Assembly: GCF_000159995.1 (NCBI RefSeq)
Contig: NZ_GG700642.1
Location: 89,036-153,035, forward strand
Direction: 5' to 3'
Origin: Alloprevotella tannerae ATCC 51259
Lineage (GTDB): Bacteria; Bacteroidota; Bacteroidia; Bacteroidales; Bacteroidaceae
Length of the DNA: 64,000 bases
Position 1 is the stretch's first letter. Each line of letters opens with the position of its first letter. Shown here one piece after another: positions 8,905-17,967 of the stretch. Position numbers and translations under genes: made by a program. The notes under the pieces were generated by a model, which saw only the letters and a program-made list of their open reading frames with translations, was not told the origin of the DNA and did no database searches.

Positions 8905-9732
8905 TTATTCTTCCGTTTTTGTTTTGCGTGTAGTCGTGGTCTTGCGACGACGCTTCGGTTTCTCCTCCTGTGTCTCGGCAGGCTTAACACCGGCAAGTTC
9001 GGGGTCGATCATAATGCGGCCGCAATATTCGCAGACAATGATTTTCTTGCGCATACGGATATCCAATTGACGCTGAGGCGGAATCTTATTGAAGCAACCG
9101 CCGCAAGCATCGCGCTGCACATAGACAATGCCTAAACCGTTACGGCTGTTTTTACGTATGCGCTTAAAAGCCGTCAGCAAGCGCGGTTCGATCTGAACTT
9201 CAAGCGTTTTACCTTTTTCGCGCAACTTCTCTTCCTGTGCTTTAGTCTCCGCAACGATATCGTCGAGTTCAGCTTTTTTCTCGGCTAAAGCTTGTTGGCG
9301 ATCATCAAGCACTGCCTTGCACTCTTCAATCTCCTGCAAGCGCTTCTCAATACCTACACGCGCCTCGCCAATCTTCTTATTCTGGAGCTCAATCTCGAGT
9401 GTTTGAAATTCGATTTCTTTCGAAAGCATATCATACTCGCGATTATTCTTCACATCCTTTTGCTGCTCTTGATAGCGATCCATCAAACTTTTGGCTTCCG
9501 CTATCTTGTGTTGCTTCATTTCGATATCAGCCTCTCTTGAAGCGACCTCTTCTTCATACTTATTGAGGCGCGTAGTAAATCCGGCGATCTCATCCTCCAA
9601 GTCTTGCACCTCAAGCGGGAGTTCGCCACGAAGCGTTTTGATCTTATCAACCTCAGAGAGGGTTGTTTGCAACTGGTAAAGCGTTTTCAATTTCTGCTCT
9701 ACAGACATTTCTGCAACATCTTTCTTTGCCAT
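8905..9732 (-). CDS. Coiled-coil protein with C4 zinc-ribbon (DUF164/zf-RING_7 type)
   Basis: A 275-residue protein. Residues 10-180 form a long antiparallel coiled coil rich in Glu and Lys. A zinc ribbon follows with Cys210-x2-Cys213 and Cys234-x2-Cys237, and then a basic tail (KPKRRRKTTTTRKTKTEE). Proteins of this build are widespread and are thought to bind nucleic acid; their precise role is not established. It lies 65 bp downstream of the Nif3-like gene on the same strand, the usual arrangement in Bacteroidetes, and is probably cotranscribed. Confidence 0.88.
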   Translation of the reverse strand: MAKKDVAEMSVEQKLKTLYQLQTTLSEVDKIKTLRGELPLEVQDLEDEIAGFTTRLNKYEEEVASREADIEMKQHKIAEAKSLMDRYQEQQKDVKNNREYDMLSKEIEFQTLEIELQNKKIGEARVGIEKRLQEIEECKAVLDDRQQALAEKKAELDDIVAETKAQEEKLREKGKTLEVQIEPRLLTAFKRIRKNSRNGLGIVYVQRDACGGCFNKIPPQRQLDIRMRKKIIVCEYCGRIMIDPELAGVKPAETQEEKPKRRRKTTTTRKTKTEE

Positions 9733-9797
9733 AATTCGAAAAGGTTTAATGTCGACCTTAGCTTAACGTGCAGTCGGCGCTGCATCGTCTCACTTGA

Positions 9798-10574
9798 TCA
9801 TACCATGTATTTTATCGGATTCGTATTTATCGTTGTCTCATATAAAGGTAAGCCGGGACAATTGTGCTCCAAAATGCGTCGAAGCAGCTGAATCGTATAT
9901 TGTTCCGTCTCATAATGCCCTGCCACACCAATCCAAATCTGGTTTTCGTGGCCAAAATAAGCGTGATAATGCATCTCGCCTGTCAGGAACACGTCAGCCC
10001 CTGCCGCAATAGCATCTGAGAGTAGGAAGTCCCCCGACCCGCCACACACGGCAATCGTTTGCACCGGACGCGCCGGCCCTTGATTATGCTTCAAGCAAAG
10101 GACCGCAAAAGCATTTTTTGCCCGCTTTAGAAAGCTATATGGCTCTTCCGGCATAGCCAGACGTCCTATAAGTCCGCTTCCTCCTTCACCTTCGGGACGT
10201 AAGAAGTCTACATCGTGCAGTCCTAAGCGCTCGGCAATCTCATAATTAACGCCTCCGCGCGCATTATCCAAATTGGTATGGGCTGCATAAATAGCGATAT
10301 CGCGCTTGATAGCCAAGCGCACGCAGCGTTCAACCTGCGTCGTATCACTCACCTGCTTCAGTCCGCGAAAGAGCAAAGGATGATGCGCCACGATAAGATT
10401 ACAACCTTTCGCAGCAGCCTCTTCTATGACGGCTTCCGTCACGTCTAAACACAATAAAGCCCCTGATGCTTCCACCTCTGTTAATCCAATCTGCAAGCCG
10501 GCATTATCATAGTCTTCTTGTAGCGGCAGGGGCGCGAACCTTTCAAGGGCCTCAGCGACTTCCTTTATTTTCAT
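9798..10574 (-). CDS. Nif3-like dinuclear metal-centre protein
   Basis: Member of the Nif3/YbgI/YqfO family of hexameric metal-binding proteins, often annotated as GTP cyclohydrolase I type 2 homologues without proof. The start chosen is the ATG of MKIKEVAEALERFAPL; an upstream in-frame ATG would add an unrelated leader. Metal-ligand motifs are AHHPLLF (His64, His65), HTNLD (His99, Asp103) and GHYETE (His220, Glu224). At 258 residues it is the short form without the inserted PII-like domain. A minus-strand TATCTTTG box lies at 10582-10589, very close to the start. Confidence 0.92.
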   Translation of the reverse strand: MKIKEVAEALERFAPLPLQEDYDNAGLQIGLTEVEASGALLCLDVTEAVIEEAAAKGCNLIVAHHPLLFRGLKQVSDTTQVERCVRLAIKRDIAIYAAHTNLDNARGGVNYEIAERLGLHDVDFLRPEGEGGSGLIGRLAMPEEPYSFLKRAKNAFAVLCLKHNQGPARPVQTIAVCGGSGDFLLSDAIAAGADVFLTGEMHYHAYFGHENQIWIGVAGHYETEQYTIQLLRRILEHNCPGLPLYETTINTNPIKYMV

Positions 10575-10581
10575 TTCGTGG

Positions 10582-10616
10582 CAAAGATAAGGCTTTTCGC
10601 GCAAACAACAGTCAAA
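10582..10616 (-). promoter_or_regulatory. Promoter for the Nif3-like gene
   Basis: On the minus strand, TTTG (10613-10616) and TATCTTTG (10582-10589) are separated by 23 bp, matching the Bacteroidetes -33/-7 pattern with slightly long spacing. Transcription would start only a few bases before the ATG, giving a nearly leaderless mRNA. Confidence 0.55.
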
Positions 10617-10640
10617 ATAGCACACAAAAGGATAAAGAAA

Positions 10641-10700
10641 CGCTTCTCTACCATCGCCCGGCGCATAAAAATGCACCACGCAGGCAATAATAGAGAAGCG
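10641..10700. terminator. Long nested hairpin after folD
   Basis: CGCTTCTCTA (10641-10650) pairs with TAGAGAAGCG (10691-10700). Inside it, a six-pair stem (ATTGCC with GGCGAT on the minus strand) and a seven-pair GGTGCAT/ATGCGCC stem with a TTTT loop extend the helix. On the minus strand TTTCTTT follows, so it may end the ffh-folD transcript. The size and nesting are more than a simple terminator needs. Confidence 0.6.
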
Positions 10701-10743
10701 TAAATCAAATGTAAGTTCTCCGAAAAAACTCGGGAAACTTCCT

Positions 10744-11622
10744 TTATTTATAATATGTATGTTTGCCGGCAGCCAGCGTATTGAGCATCAGCATACAAAT
10801 CGTCATCGGTCCGACACCACCGGGCACAGGCGTAATCCATTCGCACTTCGGAGCTACTTCGTCATACTTCACATCTCCCGACAAGCGGAAGCCGCTCTTA
10901 CGCGTTTCATCTTTAACGCGCGTTGTACCGACATCGATAACCACAGCGCCTTCTTTTACCATCTCTGCTGTGATAAATTCTGGGCGGCCCATTGCGCCAA
11001 CAAGAATATCTGCTTGGCGGCACTCTTCTGCTAAATTGGCCGTCCGACTATGACAAACCGTCACCGTAGCATCTCCATAGCCTTTCTGCATCATAAGCGT
11101 AGCCAAAGGCTTGCCTACAATATTACTACGGCCTACAATAACGCATTTCTTTCCCTTCGTCGGGATATTGTTGCGCTGCAAAAGTTCGAGGATACCGAGC
11201 GGCGTAGCAGAGACAAAGCACGGCAAGCCTAACATCAAGCGACCTACATTTATCGGATGGAAACCATCTACGTCCTTGCGATAATCTATGGCTTCGATCA
11301 CCTTTTGCTCTGAAATGTGAGCCGGCAAGGGCAATTGTACGATAAAGCCATCTACGTTGTCGTCTTCATTGAGACGCTTTACGCAATTGAGCAACTCTTC
11401 TTCCGTCACGTCTTCTTCAAAACGAATCAGTGAAGACTCGAAGCCGCATACCTCGCAGGCCTTAACTTTATTATTTACGTAGGTTTCACTGCCACCGTCG
11501 TGTCCGACGAGCACTGCAGCCAAATGGGGGCGTTTGCCGCCGGCCTCAACAATTCTTTTTACTTCCTCGGCAATTTCTGCTTTAATCGCAGCAGCCGTGG
11601 CTTTGCCATCAAGAATTTTCAT
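10744..11622 (-). CDS. folD: FolD, methylenetetrahydrofolate dehydrogenase/cyclohydrolase
   Basis: Bifunctional cytosolic enzyme interconverting 5,10-methylene-, 5,10-methenyl- and 10-formyl-tetrahydrofolate with NADP. The 292-residue protein has the catalytic signature [13 protein letters not shown] with Tyr48 and Lys52, the loop QLPLPAHI, and the nucleotide-binding segment [14 protein letters not shown]. Length is standard. It lies 63 bp downstream of ffh on the same strand and probably shares its transcript. Confidence 0.97.
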   Translation of the reverse strand: MKILDGKATAAAIKAEIAEEVKRIVEAGGKRPHLAAVLVGHDGGSETYVNNKVKACEVCGFESSLIRFEEDVTEEELLNCVKRLNEDDNVDGFIVQLPLPAHISEQKVIEAIDYRKDVDGFHPINVGRLMLGLPCFVSATPLGILELLQRNNIPTKGKKCVIVGRSNIVGKPLATLMMQKGYGDATVTVCHSRTANLAEECRQADILVGAMGRPEFITAEMVKEGAVVIDVGTTRVKDETRKSGFRLSGDVKYDEVAPKCEWITPVPGGVGPMTICMLMLNTLAAGKHTYYK

Positions 11623-11685
11623 CGTATGTGGATTATTATGTGAACAAAGGAGAAGTTGGGTTACACCTCTCTTGAATAAAATCTT

Positions 11686-13044
11686 TTATTGTGGGAAATT
11701 TTCGGGCAGATTAGGCATTTTTCCTTTCGGCATCTGCGCCATCATCTTGCCCATCTTTGAGCCTGTCATCATCTTCATCATCTTTCGCGTCTGCTCAAAC
11801 TGCTTTAGGAGTCGATTAACGTCCTGTTGCGTTGTACCGGATCCTTTTGCGATGCGCATACGGCGTGATGTGTTTAATATTTCAGGGTGTTTGCGCTCTT
11901 TTGGCGTCATTGAAAGGATGATTGCCTCTATTCCCTTGAAGGCATCATCGTCAATATCTATATTCTTCAACGCTTTGCCAACGCCCGGAATCATAGACGC
12001 GAGCTCCTTCAAGTTACCCATTTTTTTGATCTGATAAATCTGGGCTAAGAAATCGTCGAAGTCAAACTGATTCTTCTGTATCTTGCGCTGCAAACGCTTG
12101 GCTTCAGCCTCGTCATATTGCTCTTGGGCACGCTCTACCAACGAAACAACGTCGCCCATACCCAAGATACGGTCGGCCATACGCTCGGGATGGAAGATAT
12201 CAAGCGCTTCAAGTTTTTCTCCGGTTCCGATAAACTTTATCGGCTTATTGACTACCGTGCGAATACTTAACGCCGCACCACCACGCGTATCGCCATCCAA
12301 CTTCGTTAATACGACGCCATCGAAATCCAAACGGTCATTAAATTCCTTCGCAGTATTAACAGCGTCCTGTCCGGTCATAGAATCGACAACGAAGAGCGTC
12401 TCATTTGGCCGTATATGCTCTTTAATAGTCGCGATCTCCGTCATCATCTTCTCGTCGATAGCCAAGCGGCCGGCCGTATCCACGATCACGAGGTCGTAAC
12501 TCTTAGCTTTGGCTTCTTTGATCGCGTTTAGGGCAATACTTACCGGGTCTTGGTTGTCACGCTCACTATAAACGGGCACATCAATCTGCTCACCAAGCGT
12601 ATGCAACTGGTCAATGGCGGCCGGGCGATACACGTCGCAAGCCACGAGCAAGGGGCGGCGGCGTTTTTTAGTCTTCATCATCAAAGCCAACTTACCGCTC
12701 ATCGTCGTCTTACCCGAACCTTGCAGACCCGACATTAAGACTACGGCGGGATGGCCTTCGATATTAAAATCAGCAGCCGTGCCTCCCATTAAGCGTGCAA
12801 GCTCATCGTGCACAATCTTAACCAGCAATTGGCCCGGTTTAACGGCCGTCAAAACGTGCTGACCCAGAGCTTTTTCTTTTACATCGTCTGTAAAAGATTT
12901 GGCAACTTTATAGTTAACGTCGGCATCCAGCAAGGCGCGGCGTACATCCTTCAATGTTTCGGCAACATTAATCTCGGTGATGCGGCCCTCGCCTTTCAGT
13001 ATCTTAAACGACCGTTCCAGCCGTTCACTCAAATTATCAAACAT
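11686..13044 (-). CDS. ffh: Ffh, signal recognition particle GTPase (SRP54)
   Basis: Protein subunit of the signal recognition particle, which targets membrane and exported proteins to FtsY and SecYEG. Domains are N (1-85), G (about 90-295) and M (about 300-452). GTPase motifs are GLQGSGKTT (106-114), DTAGR (188-192) and TKLDGDTRGGAALS (246-259). The M domain contains the RNA-binding RRMRIAKGSGTTQQDV segment and a methionine-rich tail. The partner SRP RNA is also in this window at 36590-36687. A TATCTTTG-type box lies upstream on the minus strand at 13069-13076. Confidence 0.98.
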   Translation of the reverse strand: MFDNLSERLERSFKILKGEGRITEINVAETLKDVRRALLDADVNYKVAKSFTDDVKEKALGQHVLTAVKPGQLLVKIVHDELARLMGGTAADFNIEGHPAVVLMSGLQGSGKTTMSGKLALMMKTKKRRRPLLVACDVYRPAAIDQLHTLGEQIDVPVYSERDNQDPVSIALNAIKEAKAKSYDLVIVDTAGRLAIDEKMMTEIATIKEHIRPNETLFVVDSMTGQDAVNTAKEFNDRLDFDGVVLTKLDGDTRGGAALSIRTVVNKPIKFIGTGEKLEALDIFHPERMADRILGMGDVVSLVERAQEQYDEAEAKRLQRKIQKNQFDFDDFLAQIYQIKKMGNLKELASMIPGVGKALKNIDIDDDAFKGIEAIILSMTPKERKHPEILNTSRRMRIAKGSGTTQQDVNRLLKQFEQTRKMMKMMTGSKMGKMMAQMPKGKMPNLPENFPQ

Positions 13045-13213
13045 GAATTTTGTCCTATTATTTTAGCGCAAAGATAGCATAAAAAGCAAAAATCTCCATT
13101 TTAGCGACCCACTAAGTTGCAAAGCCGCCTTAAAATAAAAGGCTTTTTCGTATTTCTGCCCTCCACTCAACACAAGAGGTCGTGCCTATTACACACAAAG
13201 AAAGCGCCCTCAG

Positions 13214-13247
13214 TTTACTTGCTTACAGCTCTTTTACACTATCTTTG
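13214..13247 (+). promoter_or_regulatory. Promoter for the glycosyltransferase gene
   Basis: TATCTTTG at 13240-13247 fits the -7 box TAnnTTTG; TTTA at 13214-13217 could serve as the -33 element with 22-bp spacing. Transcription from here would leave a leader of about 80 bases before the ATG at 13336 and argues against an upstream in-frame ATG at 13258. Confidence 0.5.
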
Positions 13248-13335
13248 CAAAAGATAGGTGGTAAAGCGGAGAATGGAGGCACCAAGTGCGCCCCTCGCCC
13301 ACCCGACGCACATTTATAAACGCATTTGTATCCTT

Positions 13336-14265
13336 ATGAAGATAACCATTGTCGTTCCCTGTTACAACGAGGAAGAGGTTTTGATCGACACGACGCAGCA
13401 ACTGACAGCCGTGGTCAAGCAACTGGAGAGCGCATTCGAACTCAAAGCCGACGTGCTTTATGTTGACGACGGCAGCAAAGATGCCACGTGGGAAATGATT
13501 CAGAAATTTGCAGCTGAAGATACGCATATCCACGGTTTGAAGTTGGCGCACAACGTCGGGCATCAGCGTGCGCTCTGGGCCGGCTTGGATGTGGCCGCGA
13601 AATCAGCAGATGCGATGGTCAGTATCGATGCCGATTTGCAGGATGATGTGACGGTGATTGAGAAGATGGTGGCGCGCTTTCTTGATGGCAATGATATTGT
13701 CTATGGCGTTCGCCGCAACCGGCCTACTGACTCTTTTTTCAAAAAATGGACGGCGCTGGCTTTCTACAAATTCGTGCGTTTGCTGGGCGGTGATGTCCTG
13801 TATAATCATGCGGATTTTCGCTTAATGAGTCGGCGCGCTGTGCTATCGTTGATGGACTTCCCGGAGCGCAACCTCTTTCTGCGAGGAATGGTCTACTCGC
13901 TCGGATATCCGCACAGCTTAGTCTATTATGACCGCCGCGCACGTCAAGCCGGAGAGTCGAAATATCCCTTCCGCAAAATGATGAGCTTTGCACTCGACGG
14001 CATCACGTCCTTTTCTATCAAGCCGCTGCGGCTTATTGTTTATCTCGGCGGGTTGTTTTTGCTGTTTTCTCTGTTGGCTATCGTTTATAGTTTGATTGTT
14101 TATTTTAAGGGGCAAACGCTTCCCGGATGGACCAGCTTGACGATTTCACTCTGGTTTATCGGAGGTACGATCCTCTTGGCCTTGGGTACGATTGGGGAAT
14201 ACGTAGGAAAAATCTACGCCGAGGTCAAACGCCGCCCGCGATATATTATTGAGCAAAAAGTCTGA
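13336..14265 (+). CDS. Polyprenyl-phosphate glycosyltransferase (GT2, GtrB/DPM-like)
   Basis: Likely transfers a sugar from a nucleotide donor to undecaprenyl phosphate on the cytoplasmic face. The GT-A domain starts MKITIVVPCYNEEEVL, with VDDGSKD (43-49) and the metal-binding DADLQDD (98-104). Two C-terminal membrane helices (about 233-258 and 270-292) match the GtrB type of 309 residues. The start was set at MKIT because this is where family similarity begins. An ArnT-like transferase that would use such a lipid-linked sugar lies nearby at 14982-16751. Confidence 0.9.
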   Translation: MKITIVVPCYNEEEVLIDTTQQLTAVVKQLESAFELKADVLYVDDGSKDATWEMIQKFAAEDTHIHGLKLAHNVGHQRALWAGLDVAAKSADAMVSIDADLQDDVTVIEKMVARFLDGNDIVYGVRRNRPTDSFFKKWTALAFYKFVRLLGGDVLYNHADFRLMSRRAVLSLMDFPERNLFLRGMVYSLGYPHSLVYYDRRARQAGESKYPFRKMMSFALDGITSFSIKPLRLIVYLGGLFLLFSLLAIVYSLIVYFKGQTLPGWTSLTISLWFIGGTILLALGTIGEYVGKIYAEVKRRPRYIIEQKV

Positions 14266-14411
14266 CAAACTTTCGCAATCTGCCATCTTATGTAGCGCGA
14301 TAGACGCCGCAACGCCTGTCGCGCTATGCTTCATCTTCTAAGCCTTCCAACTTAGTTTTAAACCACTTGCATTGGGTTTCCAACAAGAACATCGCTTTTT
14401 CTTCATTTACG

Positions 14412-14485
14412 ATCGTGATAAAAAGAGTGTCCTCTCGTGAGCGTACACCTTTGCGCTCGTGAGAGGAAATACGTACCATCACGAG
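14412..14485. repeat. Four-unit 22-bp dyad array B (TC-GT-GA type)
   Basis: Core octamers start at 14412 (ATCGTGAT), 14434 (CTCGTGAG), 14456 (CTCGTGAG) and 14478 (ATCACGAG): an exact 22-bp period, centres GT, GT, GT, AC. It lies 147 bp after the glycosyltransferase stop. The gap 14266-14689 otherwise holds only a possible promoter box at 14630-14637. Confidence 0.9.
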
Positions 14486-14629
14486 CGGACATACACCAAC
14501 TAAGCTTTGTGCTAAATATCTTCAAGTTGTGTAGCGGCAATAAGCAGACTTTTATGCGACGGATTACAGCGATTGCTAACGTAGCAAGAGAATTAGCGGT
14601 TTCATAGATGACATGTCGAAAAAATATAC

Positions 14630-14637
14630 TATTTTTG
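14630..14637 (+). promoter_or_regulatory. Possible -7 box for the small membrane-protein gene
   Basis: TATTTTTG fits TAnnTTTG and lies 52 bp before the ATG at 14690. No convincing -33 TTTG is present at the expected distance. Confidence 0.35.
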
Positions 14638-14689
14638 TCTTGACTTTTAGACACGGTAATGCGCCGAAAGGCTGAATTAAGCAAACACA

Positions 14690-14863
14690 ATGAAGACGTT
14701 TTTCTCTATCATTCTATCCCTGCTCATTGGTTTTTTGATGGTATTTTCACTCATCTTTTGCTTTGATGCGCCAAGTCTGTGGACTAACATCCAGTTATTA
14801 ATAGCTTGGGCTGTCTTTTGGGGATTCATTATTTATATTCTGAAAAGGATGAACCGCCTATAA
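14690..14863 (+). CDS. Small hydrophobic membrane protein, 57 residues
   Basis: An ATG-to-TAA frame encodes MKTFFSIILSLLIGFLMVFSLIF and, after a short loop, a second hydrophobic stretch (NIQLLIAWAVFWGFIIYIL) ending in KRMNRL. This gives a two-helix hairpin with positive ends. It is placed between a possible promoter and a strong bidirectional terminator, which supports a real transcript. No family is recognised. Confidence 0.55.
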   Translation: MKTFFSIILSLLIGFLMVFSLIFCFDAPSLWTNIQLLIAWAVFWGFIIYILKRMNRL

Positions 14864-14889
14864 AGACTTTATAAAGCATACCTTGACAC

Positions 14890-14934
14890 AAAATTCGCCT
14901 TTGTTTGTACTGACAACAAACAAAGGCGAATTTT
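14890..14934. terminator. Bidirectional terminator
   Basis: A perfect 19-bp stem (14890-14908 with 14916-14934) and 7-base loop; the stem ends in AAAA/TTTT so it works on both strands. It separates the small plus-strand gene from the minus-strand glycosyltransferase. Confidence 0.9.
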
Positions 14935-14981
14935 GGCTAAAAAAGGCGGCATTTGCTGCCTCATATAAATCATATTATAGT

Positions 14982-16751
14982 CTACAACTGCACGTCAGTC
15001 GCTTTGCGCGCAAACGTGTACAAGCCTATATTTTGACCTACGTCGCAACTGCGGTGATGCAGGTTTTCCTTTTGGGTAAATACGAAAGCGGGATATTGTG
15101 CTTCCAGCTGTTTTAAGTCTTCTTCTCCCACGATTATTTGTCCTTCTGCTTGCTTTCCGTCGAAGGCGTGCAAGCGATTCCTCATATAGAAATTAATAGT
15201 AAAAAAGTGAAGCGGATTATTTGCGTCCGTACTGTGAACATACGCATAGACAGGACGCTGCGTTTGATGCGAGATTTGCTCCAGTCGGACAGCGACATTT
15301 TTATCCGAGCGCGGGTTGAGGATCAATGGAAGGAACAGGCCTTCGAGTGAAATATAGAGGCCAAAAACCAAGATGAAAATGGCCTGAACGATGCGAAACC
15401 TGTCACGGAAATGAAATAAGTAATAAATGGCAGCAATTATCGGTGCAATAATAAACAACAAGCGCAGGAAACCAAAGTCCATCGCCGCCAGATTCTGCAT
15501 CAAAAACGCATTTTCGACAGCGTGTTTGCCGTGAAAAATAGATGGTTTTATCCATCCTTCACATACTGCGAGCACGCCAAAGGGTACGATAAATGCAATC
15601 GCGGCAAGCAGTGCACCCGTTACGCGTAGGGCAAAAGGTTTTTCATTGCGTAAATAAGCAAAAAGTTTGGCTATGTAAAAAGAAAGGAAGGGATAAATAG
15701 GTAAAATATAAACGCTTCGCTTGCTCTTCGGAATGCAATAAAAGATAAAAATCAGCAGGATGCTTAAAAAGGAAAAGAGTTCTACGCTGTTCATACTGCG
15801 CAAACCTTCCGTAATGCGGCGCACGAAATTGATTTTTACCACCGGCTTGTATTTTGCCCCATTGCGGGGGCGCCCAAATATAGCAAATAACAAGGTCAAA
15901 GTATAAGGTAGCAGACCGGCAGCCAATATGGGGAAATAATAATACCACCCGTTTTCGTGTGAAGCATAAGTCATCTTACCCAAGAAGCGTAGGACGTTTT
16001 CTTCATATACTAACTGCAAGAATGATTCTCCACCCTGCAAGTAAGCTGCATAATACCAAATAGCGGGAAGCAAGAGGGCCAAAAGCGCCACGCCCATCAA
16101 ACGCAGCACGATGCGCCACAAGACTTCTGTAGATTGAATCCACAGAAAAATAAAGGTGACAAAACAAGGCAGAAACACGGCCACTGGGCCTTTGGCGAGC
16201 ATCCCCGCGCTCATAAAAAGGATTGCCAACAGCGGCACGCCTTTCATATCGCGCTCATACCATTGATAAAGTTGGAAAAGTGCGCCTACGATAAACAGGG
16301 TTAAAAGCATATCGACGCGGCAAGTGACTGCGGCGCGATGCACTTCAAAGGTTGTAAGAAAAATAAGTGAGGCCCAAAAGCCCTGTTGCACATCACTGCG
16401 CTTTGCAAAAAAGAGGAAAGTCATCAGCGCCAAGACCGTAGCAGCCGCAGCTGAGGGTATGCGCGCCGTATATTCAGAGACCTTTCCCAAAGGAGCAGAA
16501 AGCGTTGCTACACACCAATGCAACATCGGCGGTTTATAAGCTGTCTCGCCACCATTGTTTCGCGGAAGAATCCAATTGCCGGTTTCCAACATCGTCGAAG
16601 CAACTACGGCTTCGCGTGGCTCGCCTTTCGTATTGAAATCTTGCAAACCTAAGAAAGGGAAAATGGTTAGTCCGACGATAAAGATCAGTAGGGCTAAATA
16701 AATCCAAGTCCGCGTCAGACGTGTATTGTGTTCTGCAGAAGATTCTATCAT
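14982..16751 (-). CDS. ArnT-like lipid-carrier-dependent glycosyltransferase (GT83/GT39 fold)
   Basis: A 589-residue polytopic membrane enzyme with about 11-13 helices. The first periplasmic loop contains EPREAVVASTMLETGNWILP and YKPPMLHW, equivalent to the ArnT catalytic loop with its acidic residues and the KPPL/W signature. Such enzymes take a sugar from undecaprenyl phosphate outside the cytosolic membrane and add it to lipid A, protein or another glycan. A periplasmic C-terminal domain follows the last helix (about 480-589). It begins 3 bp after the DUF308 gene on the same strand, so the two form an operon. Confidence 0.88.
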   Translation of the reverse strand: MIESSAEHNTRLTRTWIYLALLIFIVGLTIFPFLGLQDFNTKGEPREAVVASTMLETGNWILPRNNGGETAYKPPMLHWCVATLSAPLGKVSEYTARIPSAAAATVLALMTFLFFAKRSDVQQGFWASLIFLTTFEVHRAAVTCRVDMLLTLFIVGALFQLYQWYERDMKGVPLLAILFMSAGMLAKGPVAVFLPCFVTFIFLWIQSTEVLWRIVLRLMGVALLALLLPAIWYYAAYLQGGESFLQLVYEENVLRFLGKMTYASHENGWYYYFPILAAGLLPYTLTLLFAIFGRPRNGAKYKPVVKINFVRRITEGLRSMNSVELFSFLSILLIFIFYCIPKSKRSVYILPIYPFLSFYIAKLFAYLRNEKPFALRVTGALLAAIAFIVPFGVLAVCEGWIKPSIFHGKHAVENAFLMQNLAAMDFGFLRLLFIIAPIIAAIYYLFHFRDRFRIVQAIFILVFGLYISLEGLFLPLILNPRSDKNVAVRLEQISHQTQRPVYAYVHSTDANNPLHFFTINFYMRNRLHAFDGKQAEGQIIVGEEDLKQLEAQYPAFVFTQKENLHHRSCDVGQNIGLYTFARKATDVQL

Positions 16752-16754
16752 ACA

Positions 16755-17297
16755 TCAATGTGTTAAAGCCTTATCTGCTTTTGGCAGTGAGAGTGCCAAC
16801 CAACATTCTTGCAGCGCATAAAGCATACAAGCAATGCCTAAAAGGATAAACGGCAGACTCGCCACTTCTCTATAATAGATCAACACGAATAAACCTGCAC
16901 AAAAAATCAGGAAAGGCAAGATGTAAAGGGGAAATTTGACCACCGCTCCGCGCTTACGCGCTACGCTCAAGGCATAAATTTGCATCGTCCCGCCCAGCAT
17001 CATCATCACGGCAACAATATTCATAATCAAACGTATGAACAAATCAGGATGCAAGAACATAACTAAGCCTAAGAGAAGCGTGCCAAGTCCGGTATAGACG
17101 AGTAAAGGCGGTAATGGGGCCGCGTCTCTCTTACTTAAAAAATAGGATACTATGGCATAGAGTCCGGGAAACAAGAATCCAACGCCCACGGCTTGGACGA
17201 GCCAAGTCGGCATCACATCTGAGTAGATTATAATTAAGACACCGAGCGCCAGAGCACACACCGCTCTGAAGAAGCGTCCTTGCAAAAAGTTCTTCAT
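16755..17297 (-). CDS. DUF308 (HdeD-like) membrane protein
   Basis: 180 residues with six predicted helices arranged as three similar hairpins, as in the DUF308/HdeD family. The YALQECWLALSL ending is family-like. HdeD is linked to acid stress in Escherichia coli, but no role is known for Bacteroidetes members. It precedes the ArnT-like gene by 3 bp. A minus-strand TATCTTTG box lies at 17315-17322, about 18 bp before the ATG. Confidence 0.82.
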   Translation of the reverse strand: MKNFLQGRFFRAVCALALGVLIIIYSDVMPTWLVQAVGVGFLFPGLYAIVSYFLSKRDAAPLPPLLVYTGLGTLLLGLVMFLHPDLFIRLIMNIVAVMMMLGGTMQIYALSVARKRGAVVKFPLYILPFLIFCAGLFVLIYYREVASLPFILLGIACMLYALQECWLALSLPKADKALTH

Positions 17298-17361
17298 AAT
17301 TATATGACTTGGCGCAAAGATAAGGATTTAATTCTTTATTTTCGCGTTAAAAAATAGTATT

Positions 17362-17922
17362 ATGGTAAGTTTATACCTTGTTCGCCACGGAGAAACGATC
17401 GAAAATGTGGAGCAAATTCTGCAAGGATTGATGCCCGGCCATCTTTCGAAGCTCGGAAAGCAGCAAGCAGAAGAACTCGCAACGAAGTTAACCGGAATTC
17501 CTTTTTCGCAGATGTACGTTAGTGATCTTAATCGTACGATCGAGACGGCTTTGATCCTAAACAAAGAACTACAATTGCCTATGCAGACAACGCCTTTATT
17601 GCGCGAAAGAGACTGGGGAACGGCTACGGGAATGAAAGTGGCTGAGGTAGATCGACAAAACCTACCGCCTTCGGCTGAAACTGTTGAACATATGGCGGAG
17701 AGAGGCGCGGCTTTTATACATCATTTGCTGACGCACCACGATGGAGAAACGATTTTGGCTGTCTCTCACGGCTTATTTTCACGCTGCTTGCAAGCTTTAG
17801 TCACTAAATGCTCAATCCGAGAGACGCAGAGAATGCAAAATGCAGAAGCACGAATCTTACAGATTAACCAAGAAGTGCAACCAAGCTCTATTCTTGGGGA
17901 GACCGGCGCTACGGCGAATTAA
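17362..17922 (+). CDS. Histidine phosphatase family protein (phosphoglycerate mutase-like)
   Basis: 186 residues. The catalytic LVRHGET motif is at 6-12 with His9 as phosphoryl acceptor; Glu82 (LLRERDWG) is the likely proton donor, and His136 (AVSHGLFSR) the second catalytic histidine. Substrate is not predictable: the family includes sugar-phosphate, alpha-ribazole-phosphate and protein phosphatases. It is divergent from the DUF308 gene and closed by its own terminator. Confidence 0.9.
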   Translation: MVSLYLVRHGETIENVEQILQGLMPGHLSKLGKQQAEELATKLTGIPFSQMYVSDLNRTIETALILNKELQLPMQTTPLLRERDWGTATGMKVAEVDRQNLPPSAETVEHMAERGAAFIHHLLTHHDGETILAVSHGLFSRCLQALVTKCSIRETQRMQNAEARILQINQEVQPSSILGETGATAN

Positions 17923-17924
17923 AA

Positions 17925-17960
17925 ACAACGACTTTCCAAGGTGTTTTGGAAAGTCGTTGT
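17925..17960. terminator. Bidirectional terminator
   Basis: A 15-bp perfect stem (ACAACGACTTTCCAA at 17925-17939, complement at 17946-17960) lies between two convergent genes ending at 17922 and 17968, only 2 bp past the first stop. AAAAA on the left side gives a U-tract for the minus strand. Confidence 0.88.
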
Positions 17961-17967
17961 CGTATGT

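Noticed and set aside
14403..14690. A 95-codon minus-strand frame
   Set aside because: It runs through dyad array B, so most of its sequence is translated repeat; no promoter faces it.
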